Source: Notospermus geniculatus
Taxonomy: Eukaryota > Nemertea > Pilidiophora > Heteronemertea > Lineidae
Reading direction: 5' to 3'
Assembly (NCBI GenBank): GCA_002633025.1
Contig: NMRB01000076.1
Coordinates: 367,900 to 431,899 of the forward strand
Length of the DNA: 64,000 nt
Shown here: positions 47,854 through 57,759 of the stretch, piece by piece
Layout: each line of letters opens with the position of its first letter
Position numbering within the stretch: position 1 is the first letter of the stretch
Position numbers and translations under genes: made by a program
The notes under the pieces: generated by a model
Databases searched by the model: none
Seen by the model: only the letters and a program-made list of their open reading frames with translations
What the model was told of the DNA's origin: nothing

Positions 47854-48557
47854 AAAATCTGACATATCAAATCCACAGCTGCGAGTGTTGAATATGAAAG
47901 TACAATTCCCTGCACATTACTTGCCAAATTTGAGTGCAGGAGGGAACCAACACCTGCTGAAAACTGCTATCAGTAAGAGCAATACAAGAAAGGGTCTTCC
48001 CGGGAATTGAAGCCGAATATCTTCGGTGACAATTACTGGTGTTTCTCTTTGCTATACTCTGACTGCTGTTGGTGTCAGTTCTCTAACATACTGTTTATTA
48101 GGTTGCAGGTTGCAGCATAGAAATGTAAGAGGCAGGCAAATGCATGATACAACTGTTTCTTTTGCTGAAATCAAAACAGGGTTGCTTCTGTGTAATCAAA
48201 ACGTACATTCTGCCCTGGTATTTTTTGTAATGGCTAGAATTCTATGTTGAAAACCAAAGGCTTTGGATTCCAATCTGTGTACACATGTATCATATACTTG
48301 TATCATAATCTGGTGAAGGTGAAGAATCGGTCATCATCTTTCTCGTTCATGCCTTGAAGCTCAGCAGTTTGCTGTATGACTTCAAGGATTACACTTTCGG
48401 CTTGCTTCCCGGGATAAGGGAGTCCATTCAGTTGAAGGACTTGATTTTCCAGTTGTAGTCATTGAATGATATGTTGTTGATGGATGGCCTTTTTCGGTGC
48501 TGCAGTTCTATTTAGTTGGTTCACCATAAGTTTCTTCCAAGGTCATCACAAGAGACA

Positions 48558-48597
48558 ATGTCCTTTATTCAGTCATTTTTTGGAGATTGGTTCCTGG
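48558..48597 (+). CDS. Candidate alternative first exon, MSFIQSFF
   Basis: ATG 48558 opens MSFIQSFFGDWFL and ends CTG G|GTAAGT in phase 1, which fits exon 4 only 291 bp downstream (giving ...WFLARAERARMRLLRR). The peptide is aromatic and hydrophobic and would cap the basic helix of exon 4. Phase and donor are right, but the frame is short and this may be chance. Confidence 0.3.
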
Positions 48598-48888
48598 GTA
48601 AGTAGCCATTCTGAAGCTTCTGTCAAGTTCTAGTTTGCTAACATCAGTTCTAATCTGTAAACGATCATGAAGTTAGAGTTCAATTATGGATTATTTTTTC
48701 TTCAGATGTGAGACTTTCCAGCGAAGATGTCCACCTGTTGGGCATGTTCAGTTTCATTGTCTTGATATCAGACATCATGTTGCTCATCTTCTCTTGTATT
48801 CATTCCCACTAACTCCAAAGACTAAGTTGTGTAACTTTACTGCGACGGCACATTCAGTGCATATATCCTTTGTTTTAACACCTTGCAG

Positions 48889-48975
48889 CACGGGCAGAAA
48901 GAGCCAGGATGAGGCTCCTGCGGCGGGAAGCAGCTCGACAACAGCAACAACAACAACAGCATTCCAGTCAGAGAG
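48889..48975 (+). CDS. PDZ gene exon 4 (basic helix and poly-Gln)
   Basis: Acceptor CACCTTGCAG, then phase-1 entry (G+CA = Ala): ARAERARMRLLRREAARQ followed by a run of seven Gln and HSSQR. It leaves in phase 1 at the donor GTTGTA. A GTAAAT donor 3 nt downstream (end 48978) would add one residue and keep frame. The segment should form a strongly basic helix. A longer open frame in another register (DEAPAAGSSST) is rejected because it does not fit the phase of exon 3. Short Gln runs of this kind are often length-polymorphic. Confidence 0.7.
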
Positions 48976-49876
48976 GTTGTAAATGTCATAGAATATATGC
49001 TTGAAATATGTGTCATTTCCTCTTGGCCATTTTGAAATTTGCAGTATGTTTGCCTGTTTGTCAAAGATGTTGAACTATTTGGTAACTCCACTCTATAAGC
49101 CTTTTCTAACAGAAAGAAGCATCATGGATGCCCATCAGAATTGCATATGGAATCATTCAAATCATTGCTGCTTTTGGAGTAAGTTGGATAAATACTGTGC
49201 ACAATTGCCTTATACTTCAACATCTTTCCCTTATTCCACTTAGCTGCTGCATATCTGGACTCTGAGGTTATTGTGGAGTCCTATGTTGCTACACTTTGTC
49301 TTTGAATGTTCCCTGCTATTGACCTCCAGAGCCACTTCTGCTGTATGAATCCAATAAAGATTCTCTCATTCAAAACCGTTGCGTCCAGGAGATATAGAGC
49401 ATCTGATTGGATCTAACCATAAACTAATAAAAGATACCAACTATCCTTTACTAGTTTATTACTTTACTAGTTTATGATGCAACTCAGAGCAAGGATGGGT
49501 CAAGATTCTGGATGCAGTGGTACAGTCAATAAAACGGCACCAAACCTTTACAGGTTCCAATGATAGTGCTTTTGGGATATGGTCTCATGTATTGCCGTTT
49601 CTGTTTGGTGCTGACCATATTCTGATGATAAAAGTTTCACTGATGGAAGTTTCACCGACGAGTTGTTGAAGAGAGGCTCTGAAGGAAGCTGTTTCCACCC
49701 ATAAATGTTCAAGAAATTTGCATCAATGTTCTAGTTGGTTCTTGCAGTAGGCATGCGCAGCTACCTCTGCTGATGATGCTTACTTCATTTTCCATTTCAG
49801 ATCAGTCATCTTTACATCTTTTTCCCAAACCTTTGCTTTATCCTATTCATTTCCCTTTTCTAACTCTCATCTTCAG

Positions 49877-50065
49877 GCAGACCCTTTCAGAGATCTCTCA
49901 CTCCTTCGCCAAATTCACGCTCCATGGGGGAATATAGGGGACTAGCCCGTTCAGAATCAGTCGAAAGTTTGCCAGTTTATACTACGCACGTGCCTGATAC
50001 TGTTGCAAATTACTGCACGATCAGGCCAAAACCAAAAGTTGACCGATGGAAACCAGTGAAATATG
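49877..50065 (+). CDS. PDZ gene exon 5
   Basis: 189 nt with a strong acceptor (CTCTCATCTTCAG) and donor GTTTGT, phase 1 to phase 1. It reads GRPFQRSLTPSPNSRSMGEY, RGLARSESVESLPVYTTHVP and DTVANYCTIRPKPKVDRWKP. Codons are balanced and the frame is clean across 63 codons. SLTPSP and RSESVES are likely phosphorylation-type Ser/Thr-Pro and basic-directed Ser sites. No domain is recognised. It joins exon 4 on one side and exon 6 on the other without altering frame. Confidence 0.8.
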
Positions 50066-52469
50066 GTTTGTGCCGATACTAAGTTGCCTGCACATGAGTG
50101 ACTTTGCAATTGCCTAACTGATTCATCATGACAAGCCCATCTCACTTGCAACTCATGTAGTAAGTGTTGCAAGCTCAGTGCATGTACATACCTCCACCAG
50201 GTCACATGTTACTGTGGTCTGCCAACCAACCAGTTTCTTGCCTAAGTCGGCTTATCCCTATGGGTAACTCAGCCGAAGAAATCTGACCGTGACAGCAAAA
50301 TGAGTCGGAATGCGCCAGAAAGAAGACGCAAGATGACACCAGAGAACAATTGCAGAATTGGACAAAGTCAAATTTCACAATGGGCCGACAATGCTGAAAT
50401 CAACAAACTGCTGGTTCACCTTGGGTTTTCTTCTGTGCACATTCCGACTTGTTTTGCTGTCACGGGTCACAAATGGTGAACTGCCCATTTATAAGGAGCC
50501 AACTTGCACAAGAAAAATCTCGCGTGGAGTTGCGCCTTTATGATTGCTCCCTTCAATCAATCGTTGCCCTTAGAGACTTCAAGATCAACACCGTCATGAT
50601 GAAGTTGGTTAGGTAATTGTACATTGCACGTGGAAATCACTCATTTGTAGTCAATGAATATGTCATGTGTGCTCTCATATATCTGGCTTATCATGCATCA
50701 TGCCAACTATTAATCCATATTCTCTGACCGTCAGTGTCCTTTCTTTCTGCTCTTTTCATCCTCCCACAGCAGGGTTTTTACTTGCTTCTTTTCAGCTACT
50801 CACTGTGAGTGTATGTAGAGGAGCATGGCCAAAGTCCTGCTATGGGAGGCTAGCTCTTTCTTTCTTCTGTATACATCTGCTGCCTTCTGGTCAATCATGG
50901 AATCAAACAGCAAGGAATGATGTTGAAGGCATGGTTGCCCTCCAATGGTAAAAGCATGTAAATCAGGGGGAGGCTGGTCATCTGGAATAATAGCCAAACT
51001 CTACACCTCTGTGTACTTAGGAGTACAAGAGAGGGCTGTTACCACAATCGACCACACTCCCACCAATCTGTAATGGAGATGCTTCTTTTGCCATTGGTGG
51101 ACAGATGGGGCGATTCTTGGTTTCTTTGAAGCATGTCTACTAAAAATAACTTTACATTTCAGGTAGAACATCAGCCTGTCTTTGGAATGTACTAACTCTC
51201 AGCATTTCTTACTAGAATTGATTGATTATGTGTTTACTAAAGCATCCTTCAAGTTTTCAATTTCTTGCTAAATACGACAGCATGTTTTAGGAGCTATACT
51301 AGGCATATTCTAACTGCTTTCTATTTCAGTTGTGCATCCAATAGATGCTTATTATGCAAGTTTGGTGGCGTATCTTTTTGCCAATAGAGCATTTTTGATG
51401 CATCCTGTGGATAGATATGTGATGCGTGTGGAGGACTGGATTGGTGAGAACAGAACTGATTTGTAGTTTTGTTCTGATGCACTGTGGACCCTTGTAGGTG
51501 GATTCTGGGGTTTGACCTGGGACACTAAGGTGCCTCTCCATGTGCAAGCTGTCTTGCCCTTGTTGGCTCTGTACGGGTATCTCAACCAAAGAAAACTATG
51601 GGCAGTCTTGTAAAGAAACCAACAATGGTGAATTGCTCGTTAGGACCAACTTGCAGGAGAATGCTTGTGGAGAAGTGCCTTCAGTTCAAATGAGTTTTTC
51701 TGGCGGCCATCTTTCTTGTTGCTAAGGGACAAAGAGTGATCCATTTTCAGTGCAAGCTTCCTACCACGACTGAATCCTGGAATTTGAAAGCAAGATAGCT
51801 GCCAGCAAAACTGATCTGTGTATCATATAGGCCTACAGGGTCTACAATAGCTCCTCACACCCACAGCATCATGGGTTGCAGTGATCACTCTGATAACTTT
51901 TGGTGGATCTAACCTGGTCACCACTTAATCCAAGTCGGCACCATTATGTGTAAATTCCTAACACTGAAGCAGTACATTGCTTTGGGGAAGAATCTTGATT
52001 AGAAAGTTTGGCAGAAAGAATTTATTGGAAATAACGTGACCTTGTCTTAAGACATTGTGAATGGTAGGCAGAGTAGAGATACCTCCTAATATTCAACTTC
52101 CTTCGTAATGTGCATGTACAGAGGAATTCAATAAAAGGATTAATCTACTGATAGTAGATGGCTAGAACAATGGACCTTAATTTGAGTCTGAAGTTTTGGG
52201 ACAGTCATGAGATAGAACTAACTCATTTCTAATGAAAATACAACTCCTTGTTTTGGTCAACAATATTTTTCTTTGGGAAGCTCCCATTGGCTTGAATGAT
52301 GCCCCCTTGGTCTGAAAGTTCATATTCCCTTTTATCAGCTTTGTTTCTTTTAATTTCTGATCCCAAATTTGAAAGCAAGATGGCAGTACTGTAACCTCTC
52401 CAATTTGTTCGAGATAGCGCTTGGGGAATTGTGTTGGTTGTTGGTCTTACTCACCACCTCTCATTCCAG
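50066..52469. other. PDZ gene intron 5
   Basis: Contains a possible 9 nt microexon (50796) and a cassette candidate (51330). Single copies of the CCCATT/GAGCCAACTTGC dispersed repeat are near 50475 and 51620. Otherwise unremarkable. Confidence 0.65.
51330..51443 (+). CDS. Candidate cassette exon, 38 codons
   Basis: Acceptor CTTTCTATTTCAG and donor ATTG|GTGAGA bound 114 nt that stay open in phase 1 to phase 1, as every confirmed neighbour does. It would read VHPIDAYYASLVAYLFANRA then FLMHPVDRYVMRVEDWI. The residues are more hydrophobic than the rest of the protein and include two near-repeats (HPIDAYY and HPVDRYV). It could be a folded insert in one isoform or a coincidence. Confidence 0.35.
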
Positions 52470-52592
52470 GTGCCATGGTGAAGACGTACAAGCCAGTGTC
52501 CTTCACCAAGGGTGCAGATTCCTTATCGAACCGGTCAATGTCCTCACAGTCTTCAGGGATGACGATGCAGCCAGAAACGTTGATGGCCAAGG
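52470..52592 (+). CDS. PDZ gene exon 6
   Basis: 123 nt, acceptor CTCTCATTCCAG, donor AAGG|GTAAGT, phase 1 both sides. It reads GAMVKTYKPVSFTKGADSLS then NRSMSSQSSGMTMQPETLMA. With exon 5 it forms a continuous basic stretch, WKPVKYGAMVKTYKPVSF. Ser/Met-rich and probably disordered. No domain known to me. Confidence 0.8.
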
Positions 52593-55193
52593 GTAAGTAT
52601 GGACGACACACACCATCACATTCCCTCTGCCAGAGTCTCCACTGGTTGGATGTGACCAAATGGAACTTGTTGCAAATCAGACCAGTGATGAAAGCCTGGA
52701 AGCTTTCCTAAATGTTAGACATTAATCTTCAGCTATGGAGTTGTGATGAAGAAAGTTGCAAATGACTTCTACACGTTAGAGCTGTGCAGTATTTTAAGTG
52801 GTTGATGTGAAAAAACTCAGCTTATTGCAAAAAGCAAATTAGTTTGCCTGGGATGGTTTGCTTTTGAAGCAGAAGTGCATTGGTAGTGGGTGATATTGGG
52901 TCTGGGCTTGTGCTAAATGACAATTTAATCAGCTTTATAGGATAAGATATGTAATTTTCAGAAGCCTGTCTCTGTATCTATTTTTATTGACAAGACTATT
53001 CAGTTACCAATTTGCGTCAGTCACTTCGGCATGCTGTTTTATAATCAAGTCAAAGCATTTGATTAACCTGCGACCCTGAGTTACCGTATCATTTCAAATT
53101 GTTGCTGTTCGACAGTCAATTACTGTTCTATTTATTACTTTCATCAGTTCTCAATTCCATCTCAACTTAAGTTTGATTTGTGTGATTGTACATCGTTTCC
53201 TGCAGTTTGTTTGAACTTTCAGTTCAAGTGCATCAAACCTTGATTGGCACCCTTAATTCCTTCCACAATTCCAGTTACACCTATATTCTGGGTTAATATC
53301 TCATTCTGTTTGATTTAGACGCATGTAATGATTGAACTATGACAGTATTGAACCTTCTTGATAACAGGCATGTGAGTGGAATAACTTGTATTCTACTTGC
53401 TCTAGTTAGATGATCCCTTTCTGATTTGGCGAGTGAGATTCTTCCAGTATGTTTCAAATCAAGGTCTATATTCTCAACATTTTGCAGCAGGTTAGGGGAA
53501 ATATCGCAGTTTACTTGTTTGAGGGTTTGTGCCATCCAATGGGACCGTAGCTCACTACCTCAGTAGGTGTCACTAGTGGTTAAAACTATTGAAATGAAAC
53601 TGGCATCCCGGTCCTGATCAATTTCCCACACAAAAGGTGTCCATTGTATAGGACCTGGTTTCGGTGTGCTGCCCTCTATTGCAGCTAGGATCGCCATTGT
53701 CCGTTGGTTTCAATTCAGGCTCAGGATGATCAGAGAATCAGGCTCATGAATGCTTCCATGAAAGATATCCAAGTTCTCAACAACTCTACCCTCCAATGGT
53801 AAATAGGCAGTATCTCATCTCTGAGTAGTGGGAGTGTGTTTGATTGATGCAGTAGCTAAACTCGACACTGCAGTTTACTTGATAGTACATGATATGGCTA
53901 TTCCGTCAATCAACCAGGCTTACGGATCACGAGAGGAGACACTGACTTTTACCACTCGACTCCACAGCAGATGTCAGAGAGCTGACCAACTTAAAAGTTG
54001 TCCAAAACTGATCTCTCCAACCTGATTTTCGCACGGTGGCCTCATGAATGACCAGTTGGGAAAAAATCATTATAGATGAATGATTTAAACATTCCTGTGA
54101 GGAAGTTCTATACAGGATGTCGATAGAAGAAGGTATCCCAATCCTACCTGTGAAGAATGGTGAAATCGACATTAATCACCTTCTTCCTCATTCACAGGTA
54201 TCTTCTGTTCCCAGACAACCACTGAGGGTTTAAAAATAACTCAGATTTTTCACTTTAATTTCCAAGGTATTCATAGTTTGAGTTTGAGTTCGATCTAAAG
54301 ATATCTGTAACAGGTGGTTCTGGCTGCCCACTCTGTGTTGGTATTCTGGATGAAGATTCTTACATTAATGGGCTCATGTACTACAGCCTTGGTTGGTAAA
54401 CCTTTAGGCTAGCAGTGTTGAGGTGGGTAGGGAATAGAGAGGATCAGATTGAACTGGTTCATGGAAGTTTGCTACTTCTCAGCTCCAAGGTAGGCAACTT
54501 TTTAGGCACTTTTCCGTAGGTCTGTTTCATTTCCTTTTGGTGTAGTCAGCATCTTTGATGTCCACAAACTGCAGATGCCTTGTGAATTGAGTGAACTAAA
54601 TAGTCCTCTCTTGGTGGTCATTGTCACCTTGAGAAACTTGGGTAGATACTGGTTCTTGTTTTAAGTCACTTCAGTTTCCAAGAGAATCAGTCCAACGTTT
54701 AATGTAAAGAATGCTTCCCTACTTTTGCGTAGGTCATTCGCACATCTAGATACTACAAATCCTTGCTTCCTCCTGGCAAAACTCAGCCCAACTGAAACCC
54801 TCCAGAATATTCGCACCGCCAATCTTTGCTTAGAGGTATACCACTCAGCTCGATTGTGTTCATGCTCTTTGGGCCTTAAGCTCCATTGACGTCCCAAGGT
54901 AGTCAGTGGTTCTTTGCGCTCACTCTCTTCATCATTCAAACAAACTTGTGTGATGTAGGGAGCAAGTGTTGACCTCAGGATGCTCCATTGAGCAAGTCTT
55001 CATGTAGTAGGTAATGCCAACTAGGTGTCTCTTTTGAAATCCCTATGAGGCAGTTAGTGGCTTTTCCTTCAGTTGTTTCAGATATAGTCAATAGCCTACC
55101 CATGGTATCTTTTGCAATTCCCTGTAGACATTCAAATAGGCTCTTCTTCTTCACTCATCTGTATATACATCTCATCAATTTTCCAATCCACAG
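52593..55193. other. PDZ gene intron 6
   Basis: No repeat of note. A 69 nt phase-1 stretch at 54198-54266 with a good acceptor and a weak donor is noted among the rejected items. Confidence 0.65.
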
Positions 55194-55313
55194 AGCTTGA
55201 ATTTGAAAAACTGGCAAACTTTGACGAGCCAGTGACCAACGACATGCCTATTTCCTCTGTCAATGCCACCTCTGACAAACAGTGGCAGCTCCGGCGAGAA
55301 TCAGCTACCCGTG
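55194..55313 (+). CDS. PDZ gene exon 7
   Basis: 120 nt, phase 1 to phase 1, acceptor TTCCAATCCACAG and donor GTAATT. It reads ELEFEKLANFDEPVTNDMPI then SSVNATSDKQWQLRRESATR. An acidic first half is followed by a basic end. RRESAT fits a PKA-type site (R-R-x-S). Frame and phase match exon 6. The donor is followed by a T-run. Confidence 0.75.
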
Positions 55314-56164
55314 GTAATTTTTTTTTTGGTCATTAACATGCAAGACCTTTCTAGCTTCATAGTAATACCACTGATTTTGTGCATTGCTTCAGTCTCAGCT
55401 CAGATTGACCTGTTTTGTATGTCTGTGTTATAATGATAACGGATATCAAAGGAAAAAGTCTGTTTTCTCAATAACCTTTGGCCTTCCAGCTTTGCAAGGA
55501 AGTGCCATCAGTGTAAGCTCAAGTTGATTGATCGCAATTTCCTGAGTTTTGTCAATTTGAGCTGAGAAAAGCACATCACAGTGAACTAGCACCAACTTGT
55601 ATAGCACCTGGCTCAACATCTCATCCCCTTAGCTTTACATTCCTTAGATCCGATGTAGATCTTGTCCAACTTAGACCATCCGCAGAATAGCTCAATGTTG
55701 TCTTACATGTACTTGAATCTGTCGTGTATGATCTTGTGCTTCATTTTGAAGCTTCAGTGTCATACCGTGATTCCCTTTGGTGAATCAAGTGTATTGGTGT
55801 TGTCTTATAAAGTTCATTGTTGGACTTCAATTCCTCTGTCGAGAAATCCCGCATACCAACATGAAGTGATTCACAGATGTGAATCTGGATGCCTGATATA
55901 ATTCACTTGTGTTTCCTCTGCCGCTTTAATGTCAACTGAAATTCACTTCTGTGAATCTGAGTGATTCAGTGAATCTCACTTGAGTTGCCCGAACTTCAGT
56001 GCTTTCTGGATTTTCAGTGTTGTGTTAGTCTCATAGCATGACTTGTTGAGTGTAAAATCTGTGTGCTACCTTGTCTTTCAGCATTATAGTTAAGCTGGAT
56101 GTTTGTATGTTGTCTTGTAGCATGATTAGATAGTGTGATCTGAGTGCATTTTGCTGTCTTGCAG

Positions 56165-56268
56165 GTTTCAGTGTATGGCAAAACTTGCTTAAACTTATGG
56201 ACAAAGCTTGGGACGTAGCTCCCCATGGAGTCACTCTTCAAGATGCCTGTTTGAGAATTGCATCTTGA
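56165..56268 (+). CDS. Candidate alternative last exon
   Basis: After a strong acceptor (TTTTGCTGTCTTGCAG), phase-1 entry gives GFSVWQNLLKLMDKAWDVAP then HGVTLQDACLRIAS and a TGA. This would end the protein after exon 7 with an amphipathic helical tail, removing the SPW region. The peptide looks protein-like, but the opposite strand is also open here, so I keep confidence low. Confidence 0.28.
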
Positions 56269-56646
56269 TTTAGATAGTACACTAGCTGCCAGAATTTTGT
56301 CCAAAATGTTCCAACCTGATGTGCCTTCCTCAAGATATCTCAAAGAATGCATCCTGGAAGTACGACTCTTTCGTTTTTGATGATGAAGTTCAAATTTGTT
56401 GCGACTATTTTCTCCAAATCCAGTGCGAACAAACTGTTGACCCGTATCACTTTATTTACAGAATGGTTTGAGATTTTCAGCAGGCGTACCAGCACTGCTG
56501 GCTGGACTGGTAAAATCACAGTAGTTCCTGTCCATAGAATCCTGTCCGACACTTGAATATAGACCTAAATAGTGGTGAATTGACCTTCAAGGGGCTTGAA
56601 TTCTTTCATTCCCTTCAGGACACACATGGAGGGCCTTCACACGATA

Positions 56647-56785
56647 GGGAGTTTTCGCAAAGCCCCCCCCGAAGCGCCGACGCGAACGTCTATCCTATTG
56701 TTCTATGCTTTCTTCATGGCATCGAACAATGGGATTGGCGTTTGTGTTGGCGTTTCGCGGACTTTGGACGAGGCATTCACTCCCC
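56647..56785. mobile_element. TA-flanked MITE family B, copy 3
   Basis: Starts GGGAGTTTTCGCAAAGCCCC after TA and shares CGCCGACGCGAACGTC and CGAACAATGGGATTGGCG with 14337. The right end has decayed. Confidence 0.7.
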
Positions 56786-57003
56786 CAAATGCTCCCCTCT
56801 TCCTTTCTTTGAAGCCTGTAGCCTTGATAACCAGATTGTCTTAAAGAGAATGAATTACTTCAAGTCCTTGTAGGTTAGTGGGTTTCTGCCTTTCATAGAA
56901 GGTGTGCAGAATTACCGGTAGCACTCTGTGAATTTTCCATGTTCAACCATACATTCTCTTGGTCTGTAGATATCACGAAAGATAGGATGAAAGAGTTTAG
57001 AGT

Positions 57004-57759
57004 GGTAGTATGTAAACATTGAAACGTTTCAAAAGAAACGAGCCAAATGAAACGACCCAAAATGTTTTTAAAAATACGAAAAATCATAACAAAAATACCA
57101 AAAGCCTATATTATTTTACATTGTATGAATAGAGGAATGTAGATTACCCGATGCCTTCATGATTTTTATCATCATTCAGCTTTTTCTGCAGTTTCTTAGC
57201 CAGATTTAGGCTGCACTGCGGGGAACGATGTCACATTTTCCTCTCGCCAACCTCGCACCCCTCATAATGGAATGATCGGAATACGCTAATTGGTTGGAAT
57301 GCTCATGGCTTATTATCTATTCACAACTCACATGCACATTGTGTTACAAACTTTGCTCAATATCAAAAACGATATATTTTGAAGACGTTTGGGGCCTCAC
57401 ACAAATTCCTCACAGAATATAACCATGGCGAGTGACATATAGAGAAAATATATGATAAAAGGTATTAATAATCGCATAGAGAATTTCTGAAGCGACGACT
57501 TCCATATTTGGGATCGGAGACCGTGAACATTGAATGAAGGGAAGCATGGTGTCTTGTAAACAATAACAACACGTGTGTTTTGAACGGGAGACGTGTGTTT
57601 TGAGAGATTTTAATGCTATTATGCGATGAAAGTGCCAAAAATGAACTGGAAATAACAAAATTACACCGTTTCTGCCATGCAACTTCAGATTTAGCATGTT
57701 TTTTGGGTCGTTTCATTTGGCCCGTTTCTTTTGAAACGTTTCAATGTTTACATACTACC
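57004..57759. mobile_element. Mutator-like (MULE) non-autonomous element
   Basis: 756 bp with about 60 bp terminal inverted repeats starting GGTAGTATGTAAACATTG (one mismatch seen: GAGCC against GGGCC). It is flanked by a perfect 9 bp direct repeat GTTTAGAGT (56995-57003 and 57760-57768). Long TIRs plus a 9 bp duplication are typical of Mutator elements. Open frames inside run into the TIRs and have no transposase features. Confidence 0.8.

Larger units (their letters stand above)
45590..48888. other. PDZ gene intron 3
   Basis: Contains a CGTC element cut by a gap, a foldback element and a candidate first exon at 48558. A 114-codon frame at 46937 has no domain. A stretch from 47192 with a fair acceptor ends in the wrong phase. 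Confidence 0.7.

Noticed and set aside
48707-48823. Possible alternative last exon with a hydrophobic tail after a very strong acceptor (TTTTTTCTTCAG)
   Set aside because: It is in phase and would end in a membrane-like segment, but there is no supporting composition or 3' end signal. Kept only as a note.
48686-48982. 98-codon frame across exon 4 reading DEAPAAGSSST
   Set aside because: It does not match the phase leaving exon 3. The ARAERARMRLL frame does.
53719-53798. Exon-like AQDDQRIRLMNASMKD
   Set aside because: It needs phase 0 entry and leaves in phase 2, incompatible with neighbours on both sides.
54198-54266. 69 nt phase-1 stretch with a good acceptor
   Set aside because: The donor (GTATTC) is weak and the peptide has no coding character. 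A different frame across the same place is open as well.
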